From positions 71,979-125,219 of the forward strand of contig BFEA01000629.1 in assembly GCA_003427395.1 (NCBI GenBank): a DNA stretch of 53,241 nt, written 5' to 3'. This document shows, in pieces, positions 43,091 to 53,241 of the stretch (position 1 is its first letter; every line of letters starts with the position of its first letter). This DNA comes from Chara braunii. Its lineage: Eukaryota > Streptophyta > Charophyceae > Charales > Characeae. The notes below the pieces were generated by a model. It ran no database searches and had not been told where the DNA came from. It worked only from the letters and a program-made list of their open reading frames with translations. The translations under genes and the position numbers were made by a program.

Positions 43091-44287
43091 GTGGTGATCC
43101 CGACACCTCAATTCTTGACCCCGACCTATCTCCGCGTATCCCTCCTAACACCCCCCGATCATGTCCTACGCTCTGATCCCAACCCCTCCGTCTGCGCTCG
43201 GACACACTTCCTCACCCCTGTCCCGATCACCGCCACTCTCATCCTTGACCCCGACCTCCTGCGAACCCGGCCTCTATCTTCAACCACCCTCACCCCTGAC
43301 CCCGACCTCCTGCGAACCCGGCCTCGATCTCCAACCACCCTCACCCCCTACCCCCACCCTACCAGCACTACTCCTCCACCCGACAAACCTCGATCCCGCC
43401 TTCGCTCCGCTAGTCTGCATCCCCCGATCCCTTCCCTCCGATCCCGAGCTCCCCCTATCTACTCCCCTGCACCGCTGTTCCCGGCCATGTGTCCCTGAGC
43501 ACGCGCACAACCCTGATCTCTACATCCCCTGATCCCGTTTTCACTCCTTCAGTCTGTATCCCGTCCTCCACCTGCCCCCGATCCTCGTCCCTGCCCCCGT
43601 TCCTCGTCCCCCCCGACAGCTCCCGATCCCGGTTCCGCGCGTGTATCCCCGATCCCGACCACCTCCCATCCCGGACTTGTTCTGGCCCTCCCACCCAGAT
43701 GTGGATCCGACCCTCTCCCCCCAGTTGATCCTATCCACCCCTGTTCCTGATCTCCCCCCCAATCCTCTCAGTCTCCGACCGCCTTCCATCCTCATCTCGA
43801 TTCGGATCTGATCCACCACCCCTGATCCCGATTTCCCTTCGCCCCTGATCCCGATCCCCCCCCATTCCTCTTAGATTCCGATCGCCTCCCATTCCCATCC
43901 CGATCTGGATTTGACCTTCCACTGCTATTCCCGACCCCCCCCCCACTTATCTCCGACACTAACCCCGATCCGGATCTCTCTGCCCACCCGTCCCTCTCGA
44001 ATTTAATCCACCACCCCTGATCCCGATCTCCTTTCAACCCTGATCCCGATCCCCCCCCAATCCTCTCAGATTCTGACCGCCTCTCATCCCCATCCCGATC
44101 TGGATCTGACCTTCCACCGCTATTCCCGACCCCCTCACACTTATCTCCGACACTGACCCCGATCCGGATCTCTCTCCCCTCTCGTCCCTCTTTCGTCTTA
44201 ATCTCGCCCCTTCCCTCCAAGCCCGGTTTCCCCGATTGTATTCCCCTTTACCGTCCTCCTACCCTTCCGGGTGTGCGATAGCGCGGG
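43091..44287 (+). repeat. C-rich tandem-repeat leader (5' UTR) of LINE B
   Basis: Pyrimidine-rich on the plus strand throughout. A 51-bp unit (GACCCCGACCTCCTGCGAAC and on) is repeated near 43250-43350. A longer unit of about 197 bp, with CATCCCGATCTGGAT(T/C)TGACC and CTCCGACACT(A/G)ACCCC, occurs at about 43857 and 44054 with a partial third upstream. Frames on either strand are repeat artefacts. Repeated monomers are known in the 5' UTR of some LINEs, where they drive transcription; that role here is inference. Confidence 0.7.
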
Positions 44288-45820
44288 ATGGTGAACAACA
44301 GAATAAAGACTCACCACCAACGCGCCCACAAGAGACTGCCAGTGGATTTTATGTTGTTGTATAGAGGGATAGCTAGACATTATGCTCAAAATCGTCTTGT
44401 GGGGGAAAGGGATACTGCTTTCAAGGGAAATGTGAACCAAAACCAAAACCAAGACCAGATGCTGAGGGTCGATAATGGGGGGGATCAGACAAAGGAGAAG
44501 GAAATGACATCATCTACCGACACTAAACCTACGACATGCTTGTCCTCTCAGGGCACGGCCGTCAGAACCTGGGCAGAGAGGGTTAAAGAACACTCTACCC
44601 AAGCAAACATCGCAGTCAAGCTTAGGAAGGAAGGTCTTAGCGAGGGGGGGGGGGGGGGGGAATGGAAGATCCCTGTAGGAAATTTGACAACAGCAGGGGC
44701 CTTCTTTCTCTCCCGTCACCTGGCTACCCCAGAAAACAGGATAGTACATCAGGGGGGCAGGTCGACCGTTGTTAGAGCTCTTCCTGAGATGGCAGTTAGA
44801 ACAAGGGACCTCATTTACACTCACCATGCAAGTAACTGGGCCTTCCACGATGATGCCGATTTCAAATCTACAAACGACAAGGTTGGTTGGATTAGAGAAC
44901 GCTTAGCGGCATTCAAAGGATCTCCGGCGAATGCACGCGAACTGTTCCTCGTCCAACCAGCCTCGTCGTCTGTCATCACCATCCTCTGTGTATCAGAGGC
45001 TGATAAGAAAATGATGGATGGTTGGAAATCTCTTCGGTGTGATAGATCAGAGGAACGCAGGGAACAAATGATGAGAAAACACTTTTGGGTAGAATTTCGG
45101 TACATTCCGATCGAGATCCAAGCTGCCTTCAATGAGGACATTGCCGAGAAATACGACGTGATCGATTTCATCGACCCGCTTCCTCCTCATATGGCCCGGA
45201 GGGACGATTACTTAATGTTGGCCATCAACCTTACTGATGAGCACGTCTTCTCAATTGATGATTTGATCCCCTTCTGTGTGGGGGGTAAACTATACCGTAT
45301 CCACACTGCCCATAAACATAGGGCCTGGTGTTTCAAATGTCAGGCTTATGAGCACTTATACACTAACACAGCCTGCAACTGACACCCCTCGCGCACAGCG
45401 AAACTCACCGGATGTCAGGAAAGGATCCTTTTAAGCAGGTGGCGGACAGTCGACCCTCGCTATGACGGGTGGGTCTACATCGACACACCAGGTGAAAAGG
45501 AAGGGGAAGTAGTTGGCTGGTCATGGGAAGGGCAGGGGGACCCACGGTCGGGATCTTAACCACCTTCTACATGGGCTCCCCCCAAATCCCTGGAGACACA
45601 TGTAAAGCCCCTCCCCAAGTTGAAAAAACAGAAATCCTGGGTAGCAGTTGGGAGCAAGAAGAAGGAAACCCCACGAAAGGAATTGGCAGAAACGGAAAAA
45701 AAAGTCGGGAATCAGGGTAACCGCTTTGATTGCCTAGAAGATGGGCTAAAGGAGTCGAATCAGGAGTTGAATCAGGAAGTTCAGGAAATCCAGAATGAGC
45801 TTTCCACAGGACATGACTAG
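44288..45820 (+). pseudogene. LINE B ORF1 with CCHC-like zinc knuckle
   Basis: First ATG at 44288; the frame runs to 45382 (364 residues), then continues in the same frame past TGA (45380-45382) and TAA (about 45556) to a stop at 45818-45820. Residues 230-345 form a folded-looking part (KHFWVEFRYIPIEIQAAF, then FSIDDLIPFCVGGKLYRI). It leads into CFKCQAYEHLYTNTAC (from 45329), a zinc knuckle of the type C-x2-C-x4-H-x6-C, slightly wider than the retroviral pattern. The TGA directly follows the knuckle, probably a former Trp codon. A Lys-rich then Glu/Gln-rich, coiled-coil-like stretch follows. ORF1 proteins of this type coat the LINE RNA. Confidence 0.65.
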
Positions 45821-46233
45821 ATAAAAAGGGGGGGGAAGGCATCGACAGTTAATTCAAACTTGGCACTGAGAGAGAAGGAGACAAGCAGCCACAAACATTA
45901 CATACAAGACCCTCAGGCCAGCTCAATATTAAAAGAGCATAAAAAAATATCAGAGGAAAAAGGGAGGGATGTATCCCAGGGAAACAGCACGGAACGCGAC
46001 TGAAACAGCAGGCAAGGACCCGGCCACCACACCTGCCGGAACAACACTCAACACATGCACAACAGCCGCAATCCCCCCAGCCCCAGCAAGGGAGGTAGTG
46101 CCAACATCAGGAACAGGAGTTGTGGCAGTCCCCACTCCCCACACAATAGCCTAATCAACTGGCTCTAGATTTCTGCTCGGATGCCTTTGGGGCACAACAG
46201 ATAGACGTAGATATTGCCCCCCCCCCCGCCCGA

Positions 46234-47042
46234 TGTAGAGATGGAGGAGCCTTCAAAGGACCCAACTGACCCCGACGCTCCCCTAAAAGAAATGAGCTTG
46301 GACCAGAAGGTCCACGTTATGGCGGACTGGATTCTTAAACACTTGCAAGCAGACTAGCCACACGAGGGGGAGGAATACTGGGACAAGTCCTACGTTGAAC
46401 TGCTGGCGCTTCTTAATAATAGCTCTTCCCTAAGAAATGCGCTCACCTCTGCCCCTCCCCCCCAATCTAACGTGGGCGGAAGCCTTTCAACGTATATTGG
46501 CCGTCGCTTGGGGACGATTTCACCCGCCTCCAGCGGCGGAGCCATCTAATCCGCACCCACCGGGGCATGAACCCTCACATTCAGTGCCAAATGGCGGAAG
46601 AGAAACAACAGAGGAGGGGATGACCTCACGAAGACTCAAAGTTCGACAACTCATAGAACGAGGCCTCTTTGAGCTACCTCTTTCCAAACTTAATGGGGTG
46701 TTGGTAATCCCTCTCAGGAAAGCGGAAGGAAAATGGGAGTTGGGCCTCTCTCCGGTTGGAGATTACGGGGGCGTGACGCTGCATAGCTGGGAGTTCTCGA
46801 TCCATGAGGGTGACCACATGGAAAGAAACAGAGCTTTCACCGATCAAATGTCGGCCTTCATCCCCAACCACTATGCTCTGGGTGCAAGGGCAGGGTTGAG
46901 ATTTGAAACCTGCTGTGAACAAATAGCTCGGAATGACCTGTACCTGATCTTCGAACCCAATAAATCTTCTAACCTTGGATGGTATAGCCACAACGCTCTA
47001 CTGGACCTGCAATGTGCAAAAATCAAAGCCAGCGACTTCTAG
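46234..47042 (+). pseudogene. LINE B second ORF1-side frame, unknown
   Basis: 46437-47042 is open for 201 residues, and protein-like sequence in another frame precedes it (MEEPSKDPTDPDAPLKEMSL near 46240, then YWDKSYVELLALLNN) with one TAG. The main frame has WELGLSPVGDYGGVTLHSWE, FIPNHYALGARAGLRFETCC and DLYLIFEPN, which look like a small beta-rich domain, but I recognise no family. It ends 180 bases before ORF2. It may be the C-terminal part of a long ORF1, joined by a former frame now shifted. Confidence 0.4.
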
Positions 47043-47220
47043 TCCGAAGACAATGTATGTAGAAGCCTATGCCAGATTGTACGGAAAAAAGTTTTGCACC
47101 TAGATAGATGGGACCTCAAGCATTGGCACCCACTATAACTCACCTAGACAGATGGGATCTTAAGCTAAGGCATGCACTAAAAACAAGAATGATCCAAGGA
47201 ATAAAAGAGGATAAGAAGAA

Positions 47221-48132
47221 ATGGATGACCTAGAAACACTTTACTATAAGAATCTGGCATGGCAAAAGTGTGTCGATTCAGCTGACCTTGACCTGCGCTC
47301 CATCAACGTAAATGGTCTGGCATCAAGCAAACCCGAAAAGCGCCAAGCCATCTAGGATCAACTCAAAGGAATTGGAGGCAGGCGATGGCCAGATGTAATT
47401 TGCATACAAGAAACCCATTTGCAAGACAACCCAGAGCACACAAGCAAACCTGGCCTCACACAACCATAAGAGTTCATGCCCCGAGACCTTGCTCCGCAGG
47501 GGTAGCAAATCAGGGTCCCTCCAGATTCTAGATTTCAACCAGTTTAGTGGATGGTGGATGGAGAAGAGGGACGCTGGGCCTCGGTCTTGGGCATGCTAGA
47601 GCTGGAATTGTTTTTTGTCCTCTGCATTTACTCTCCAAACACAGAAGGGGAAAGAAGAGAGTTCTTGGGGAGGATCGGTATGCAAGTCCCGGAAGGCATT
47701 TCTCTTGTTATAGCAGATGATTTCAATGCTACCCCCGACAAGGGGCTAGATAGATGAAATCCCTAGGAATCTCCTTCCTTTGCGGGAGCAGAGGACGAAC
47801 AAATGATAGCTGACCTCTGTGGGTCGCTTTCGGTTTTCGATACCTTTCGCCGCCTTCACCCCCAAGCACGAGTCTTTACATGCATACGAGATAGTGACCC
47901 GACACATTTATCTAAATCCAGAATTGATCTTATCCTATTAGCCAACGATCTGGTGGGGGCTTTGCAATGGTCACTGATTCTCCCACGAAGCCCGCATCCG
48001 AGTCTGGACCATAAGACATGTGGTATAGTACTAACTATAAGAAAAAGGCCCGATCAAGGACCAGAGTTTTACAAACTAAATACCTCCCTGCTTAAAGATA
48101 CTTCTTTCTGGCAAATGATCTGGCACGAATAG
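47221..48132 (+). pseudogene. LINE B ORF2, APE-type endonuclease domain
   Basis: One frame throughout with several nonsense codons (TAG after KRQAI, then TAA, TAG, TAG, a TGA near 47755, and a TAG soon after). Motifs in order: LRSINVNGL, WPDVICIQETHL (catalytic Glu kept), FFVLCIYSPN, ISLVIADDFNATPDKGLD (the D-F-N motif kept), FDTFRRLHPQARVFT, SRIDLILLAN and finally PSLDHKT in place of S-D-H. The domain nicks target DNA to prime reverse transcription. Stops without frame changes point to decay by point mutation. Confidence 0.75.
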
Positions 48133-48437
48133 AACTTTTGGCGCCAACAGAAACACCTTTTTGACTCTCGTCTGGTATAGTTCAACAATGGTCTAATTTT
48201 CCTAGCTAAAAAATGTAAGGAATTTTCTAAAGCCAAAGCAACATTACGACAACATCAAGAAATGACCACTCACAACGAGGTAATGACCCTGGAACAGCAG
48301 GTAGAGTCGCAACATCTTATTTCTTCCACCCAAGAGCAGCATCATCTTATTGCAGCCATCCAAAACAAGAAAGACCAACTCTTGCAATTCGCATTACACA
48401 GAATCACAGATCACAAGGAATTAGTATCCGAGGAAAA
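48133..48437 (+). pseudogene. LINE B ORF2 linker between endonuclease and reverse transcriptase
   Basis: Open in the endonuclease frame after a TAG at 48130 and another near 48178. The product is Gln/Glu/His-rich (QHQEMTTHNEV, EQQVESQHL), probably a coiled coil. A one-base frameshift at about 48437 moves to the reverse transcriptase frame. Confidence 0.6.
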
Positions 48438-49745
48438 ATGACTAAACTTTCACACGAAGCTTCGATGGACACCCAATTTTTCTCAATGGCCACGGCTAGA
48501 TCTGGACGCACGGCTATTGAGGTTTTTTTCGACCCGGATGATAGTAACACCATTGCCACTGACACAACACATTGCATGTTGATCACCAGGAAATTCTTTA
48601 AACAACTGTATACTTCTCAAATCCCATCCCTGCAGGGGGAGGAAAGAATCAAGAAAATACAAGATTTCCTATTCCCAATGGACTGTTTTATATCTCCTCA
48701 GCACCGGGACAGATTGAAGATCCCACTAACAAAAGAAGAGGTATGGACAACACTCCTCCAAATGAAGGAAGAAAAAAAAACCGGTACAGACGGCTTTCTC
48801 AAAGAGTTATGGGAAGCCACATGGACAGACCTGAGCATCGACCTGTGGGAGTATTACCAGGACGTATGGGAGGGTGGAGAAATGGGGAAAACTGTAGGAA
48901 AATGGGTGCTTTCTCTCCTTTATAAAAAAAGAGATAAAATGAATATCAGGAATTACAGGCCTATTACTCTGTTCACTGTAGTTTACAAAATGCTTTTCAA
49001 AGCACTGACTAACCGAATGGCAACGGTTTTGGAAGAGGTCATACACCCGACCCAAACAGGATTCATGTCTAGCAGGAATATACCGGAAAATATCTTGTTG
49101 GTAAACGATGTGGTCCAATTAGCGCAACGGAATCGGGCAAAGGTGGCCATCATTTTCATTGATTTCGAAAAAGCTTATGACCATGTGGATTGGGATTTCC
49201 TAGACAAATGTCTGGAGAAAATGAACTTCGGATCGATGTTTCGGCGCTGGGTTAAGATCCTTTACCAAAATGCCACTACTTGTGTCTAGTTTAATGGGTT
49301 AGTGGCACCGCCATTTGAACTCTCGCGATCACTTAGATGAGGGGACCCGATTGCCCCATACCTCTTCTTAGTAATAATGGAAGCATGAACAACCAATCTG
49401 AGACAAAACAAAGACCTTATGCGCATTAAGATATCCAATATTCCGCAGGACGCAATCCCCATTTGTTCCCTATTTGCAGACGACCTAACCATTATGGTGG
49501 AAGTGACAGAATCCAACATGGATGAGATTCAACAGTTCATGAACAAGTTATGTCAGATGTCCGACATGATGGTGAACAGGGGACAAAAAACAGTGGGTTG
49601 GTGGATGCACCATCAGGGGGGGAGACCCGCGGAGAATCCACAAATCACATGGCTCCCCCATGATGATCCCCTGAGAATTCTGGGGTCATTAATGACTGCC
49701 AGAGGAAAGCCGGCAACTAATGATGAAGGTTGGCCGGACCGATGA
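48438..49745 (+). pseudogene. LINE B ORF2, reverse transcriptase domain
   Basis: Open to a TAG at 49287-49289, then the same frame continues through two TGAs to 49745. Motifs: DTQFFSMATARSGR (start of the fingers), KKTGTDGF (usual K-x-P-G-x-D-G), NIRNYRPITLF, KALTNRM, QTGFMSSRNIPENI, FIDFEKAYDHVDWDF with the first catalytic Asp at 49161-49163, GDPIAPYLFLV (motif B, with the preceding Gln now TGA), and FADD at 49473-49484 with the second catalytic pair. The active-site residues survive although stops block the protein. It copies LINE RNA into DNA at the nicked target. Confidence 0.85.
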
Positions 49746-50638
49746 AAGTCAAGTTTGAAAAATGGAATAATAAACACACATCGATTTTCGGGAGAGCAGT
49801 GGTCATCAATAATGTAATTCTGGCCACACTCCGGTACAAGGCCATTTTATGGCATATAAGCAATGGGGGTCTCAAAACACTTAAACAACAGCTGGCGGCC
49901 TTCCTTTCGAGAGGCGACAGTAACACTTCTCACGCCATAAGTCGAGTTGCGTGGGACTAAGTGATCCAGCCCAAGAATAGACGAGGACTAGGAATCCTAA
50001 ATCCGGCTGCACAATTTGACGCCCTCACAATCCGCTGGATCCAACATATTATCTTCTCACCTTCATCCCTATGGGTACCCTTACCCCTGGCCCAACTTTT
50101 AGACCTGGCCCCAGAAACCCCACCGGAGATTGACCCCCGAGTATGGTTAGAGGACAAGTAATGGAGGCTGCCTAGGAAGTATAGAAACGGGGACCCTGCT
50201 GACAAACATTGGGCGTGCCTTTTACATACCTGGAGGAAACTCCCCCCCCCCAACCGTCCTGCGCCAGAAAGGTGGGAAGAAGTATTCAGGCAACCCCTCT
50301 TTGGCAACCGACTAAGAACAGACCCCGAAGGGCGGGTACGGTGCAACTCGGACACTCCATGGAAGGGATGGGTGAAACACGATGTACGGCGAGTTGGGGA
50401 TTTATGGAACCAGGAGGCAAGGAGTTGGAAGAACACGGGACATATGCGAGCTTGGCTGCGGTACTGCCATCTCACTGAAAAGACACTAAACAAACTCATT
50501 GATAGTTTTTCCCTGCACTGGTACACCACCCTCAAAAAAGACCCCTGTGTAAAAGAGGGAGATAGGGTGGGGCTGCCTGACCATAACATGGAAGTGGGGG
50601 GGGTGCACCTGACAGATCCAACTCACGTATTAATATAA
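49730..50638 (+). pseudogene. LINE B ORF2, region after the reverse transcriptase
   Basis: A frameshift near 49740 moves reading to the frame starting at 49730. It gives WNNKHTSIFGRAVVINNVIL and RGLGILNPAAQFDALTIRW, both standard sequences after the L1 reverse transcriptase thumb (the G-R-x-x-x-I-x-x-V-x-x and G-L-G-x-x motifs). TAG/TAA stops near 49958 and 50159 and a further frame change to about 50372 interrupt it. VRRVGDLWNQEARSW follows. Confidence 0.65.
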
Positions 50639-50752
50639 TTTTTTTCCATTCAAAAGGATGATGGTTTAGAATGGAACGAATGACCCTTCGTATGGAAGCA
50701 GCGAAAAGGGGTCTATCGCATCAGGATCATTGAGGAAGGATGTCGCCAAAAA

Positions 50753-51519
50753 GTGTATCGCCCAATGATCCCGATCGAGGACCTCCCCCTGGACCCCGAC
50801 GAGTGGAAATGGACCCAAGGTACCAGGCCTAGAAAAAGGGGGGCTGACGTGTTATCACTATATAACCTAAAATCTAAATCAGCCTACCGTATGCTCAGAC
50901 CCAAAAGGGGGCTGCAAAATCGTGTGGAAGACAAATGGTACTGCCATCTTAATATTGATCGCAGCCTGCTCTAGCCCATTCGATGGTTTGCACAGTATAG
51001 TTGCAAACCCGCAAAATCTCTGCCCTCCAATGGCAAATAGAACACAGATGTTTACCTACTAACGACTGGTTGATAGACCACGCCCACCTGGAACAACAAG
51101 GGAAGGCGCTGCCATGGTGTCGTAAATGCCTCCAGAGCTACCCTGGGAGGAGGCGGGCTGAAACTATTGAACACATCTTTCTTCAGTGCCCTGGGTCAGT
51201 ACTTCTGTGGAGAACCTGGGATAGGATCTGGAGGCATATTGTTCCCGGCGCGGAATGACCATGGGATTGGAGGGCTATACTCCTGGGGTACTACCCGCAA
51301 ATTCGGGAGAATATCTTTGAGGAGAACATGTTCAACTTGGGAAGAAGGAGCGTCCTGTGGACCATATGCTGGAAAAGATGTATCCTTGAGATAGAAGGGG
51401 TGCGGGTAGAGGATGGAGAAGTTATGGAACAGATCAAGGCATTATTCCAGCACGAAATTGTGACTCAATGGAAGACTGTTAAAGACAAGCTTGACCAAAT
51501 GCACAACTGGGGGACATAA
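50753..51519 (+). pseudogene. LINE B ORF2, zf-RVT domain and C-terminus
   Basis: Pieces in shifting frames. 50753-50974 has SLYNLKSKSAYRMLRP, the segment before zf-RVT. 51001-51258 has ALQWQIEHRCLPTNDWL, CRKCLQSY, then ETIEHIFLQCPGSVLLWRTW, a clear zf-RVT pattern with its Cys/His residues intact. 51328-51519 carries LWTICWKRCILEIEGV, the W-x-I-W-x-x-R end motif. Stops and shifts break the chain. Confidence 0.75.
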
Positions 51520-52628
51520 ACAAAACTATTTCTTGCTTCCGCAATAATTGGTTGGGAAGGGAAAGGGAGGGATGGGTGGCCGAGGGAAAATGGTCCAGGA
51601 GCGATCAGTCTGAGAAGGGACCACAGGAGGAACCCGGGATAAAGATAGAAAGGGATTACCGGTTGATCTTCCATGATTGGACCAAAGTAGACCCTGGAGA
51701 ATCATTAAGGGCAGCTCAGGACTTCGCGGACCCCACCCTCTCTCCTTAACAGAAATTTTGCTGCCTGCATAAGCCAAGGGACCCAACATATAGCATTTGT
51801 TCTCAAGCCCTCCTACTGGCATCTTTTGGGTCACTGTCTTCTCCTTTGTGCCTTCGTCTGTCTTCCTTTCCTTCGTTCTTCCGTTCTTTCCCCCTTGTTT
51901 CTCTTATCTCCTTCATCTCCCTCCTTCATTTATTTTTCTCTCTTTCATCTCCTTCTCAATAGTCGTCAACATTCTTCAACAGTCTTGCCTAGTCTGAATA
52001 CGTTGGTGGTTTGGACCTAGTTACAAATTGTAACATAGTCTCGTAAAAGAATACAATGTTCATCAATGTGATACAATAGGCACCTTGTGGGCTTGTCTCT
52101 CAGGGAAGTTTTGTTGTAGTATACTTCCAATAATTCTCATAAATTCTTAGTATTCTTCAGTATTTCTCAAAAAGATTTCAGTTGATTTCAGTTGATTTCA
52201 GTTGATTTCACTGCATCCTGTTTTTCTGTTGCTTCAACTTTTTCAAAACACATGCTATTGCAGAGTACAATGGGCTCCATGAGGATCGTGGGTGGATGGC
52301 AGATGCTATGGGATGGAGCGAGACTCCACTGGTGCCCCCCGGTGGTCCCCCGACCCTGCTGCAAGTTAGGTATGGAAGAGTAGAGTGGATATGGGACGCT
52401 GGACCCGGTTTCCAGAACTTTGGCATCACTCTCATTGATGTACTGTGTAGCAAAGACGTATTTATGGGACGTTGGACCCGGTTTCCAGCAGGTGTTGCTC
52501 CCCACCAATAGATGGAGCGGCCCACTAGGCAAAGCCTCAATCCCGGTGGTTCTCTTACCACCACCAGGATAGAGGTCTTGCACAAGGGTCTTCCGATAAA
52601 TAAAAAAAAAAAAAAAAAAAAAAAAAAC
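51520..52628 (+). other. 3' UTR and poly(A) of LINE B
   Basis: Non-coding, with a T/C-rich part (51826-51960), a 10-bp repeat GATTTCAGTT three times in a row (52175-52210), and two copies of GGGACGYTGGACCCGG with TTTCCAG at 52393-52415 and 52465-52487, spaced 72 bp. That word is shared with the minus-strand LINE at 2463-2490. Ends ATAAATA plus poly(A) 52602-52627. Confidence 0.75.
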
Positions 52629-52640
52629 GTTAAGTTTGAG
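52629..52640 (+). repeat. target site duplication of LINE B, right copy
   Basis: GTTAAGTTTGAG, identical to 43079-43090. Confidence 0.9.
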
Positions 52641-53241
52641 CTGGGATGGAGATCATGGACTGTAACGTCAATTTATGTGCCTACAGATTACAACGAAAAG
52701 ATAAATTTCATTGTCGAATTACCGGGAATTATACTAGACTCGGACATCCTAATCATTGCAGTGAACTGGAATACCACACTTAACCGAGATTGGACAGAGC
52801 GGGACCAATTAGAGCCGACAGTAGATTATTACAAAGCTTAATGATTTCCCAAGATCTGGTGGATGCTTTTAAGGTATTACACCCCATTTTGCAAGAGTAC
52901 ACTTGGTTCGGGTCACAGACCCCTCCAACTCGCAGAAGACAAGACTATCTGTTGATGAAAGGTCATCAATTGCAAGAGTGCATTGCTATGGATATTTTGT
53001 TCTCAGACATGTCTGACCACATACCTGTGGTAGGGGAATTTCAAATCAGTGAAGCTCCTAAAAAGAGACCGTCTTATTATAAGTTGAATGTGTCGTTACT
53101 GAAAGATTTGGGTGTCACCCAATGGACCCAACCCCAGCTGACGTCATGGCAGGAAGTAAGAGATCTGTTTAATACAAAGGAAGACTAGGTGGAGGTAGAA
53201 ATTCAAATTCTGCAACGTACGTTTAATGTTTTTTCTCAAAT
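52641..53241 (+). pseudogene. LINE A ORF2, rest of the endonuclease (runs off the window)
   Basis: Continues the LINE A endonuclease in frame from the left part. It reads VTSIYVPTDYNEKINFI, then DILIIAVNWNTTLNRDW (the D-F-N motif changed to N-W-N). After a one-base shift near 52838 it continues DLVDAFKVLHPILQEYTW, then DMSDHIPVV with the catalytic S-D-H intact, and YYKLNVSLLKD. A TAG ends it at 53186-53188. The reverse transcriptase part would lie beyond the window edge. Confidence 0.8.

Larger units (their letters stand above)
43091..52628 (+). mobile_element. LINE B, structurally complete L1-type element inside LINE A
   Basis: About 9.5 kb, flanked by a 12-bp target duplication and ending in poly(A) (52602-52627). 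Order: C-rich repeated leader, ORF1 with zinc knuckle, a second ORF1-side frame, ORF2 with endonuclease, reverse transcriptase and zf-RVT, long 3' UTR. This is the usual L1-clade plan with an unusually long leader and ORF1 region. Many stops and at least two frameshifts in ORF2 make it inactive. The two LINEs are related: both have a YKLNxSLLKD word after the endonuclease. Confidence 0.9.

Noticed and set aside
43091-44220. Pro/Ser/Thr-rich and Gly/Arg-rich frames
   Set aside because: Products of the C-rich monomers of the LINE B leader.

Overview
The window is a stretch of eukaryotic nuclear DNA from the plant lineage. The evidence is a gene with a GT-AG intron, several poly(A)-tailed L1-type LINEs whose ORF2 carries a zf-RVT zinc-binding tail as in plant LINEs, a PIF/Harbinger-type MITE with TTA target duplications, and long microsatellites. 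A charophyte or other streptophyte alga would fit; that is inference, because no phylogenetic marker gene is present. No rRNA, tRNA, CRISPR or bacterial operon structure was seen. Ns at 2000-2001, 2029, 2067, 14326 and 37825 mark a draft assembly.

Layout: 1-430 is a (TTGA)n/(TCAA)n microsatellite in inverted orientation. 841-5570 is a GC-rich satellite with a 34-bp palindromic unit and a 322-bp higher-order unit, split by a minus-strand truncated LINE (2286-3160). 5923-11625 is a decayed multi-domain coding region: a Cys/His-containing leader, a long acidic linker, a ParB-like domain, a part with a degenerate DPPY-like motif, then a GxxAGTT...GRHVVACD segment like motif I of DNA methyltransferases. 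That order matches the permuted beta-class of DNA amino-methyltransferases. 29718-31478 continues with a charged segment and a complete Ulp1/C48 cysteine protease with intact His-Asp-Gln-Cys. Between the two lies 18 kb of foreign-looking DNA: a 1.7-kb GC-rich part and three head-to-tail copies of a non-coding 5.45-kb unit (13328-29717). I read 5.9-31.5 kb as one large mobile or once-mobile element (ParB-like + methyltransferase-like + Ulp1) that was invaded by the 5.45-kb repeat.

The 5.45-kb unit is itself organised. It has a TATA box followed by a 10-bp-stem hairpin, about ten copies of a short TAAGTTYAGG motif, five roughly 120-bp subrepeats, several perfect palindromes, and a G+C-rich end with a shared short ORF.

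From 31.6 kb on: a minisatellite, a 5'-truncated LINE (about 31900-32664), then the one clear host-type gene, a two-exon secreted Cys-rich protein (33498-34887) with a TATA box. Next come microsatellites, a diverged inverted-repeat element (35902-36937), a 415-bp MITE (37077-37491) and a 245-bp duplication. The end of the window is a nested pair of LINEs: LINE A (about 41635-43090 and 52641-end) was interrupted inside its endonuclease domain by a 9.5-kb LINE B (43091-52628), flanked by a 12-bp target duplication. LINE B is full length in structure (C-rich repeated 5' leader, ORF1 with zinc knuckle, ORF2 EN-RT-zf-RVT, poly(A)) but carries many stops.
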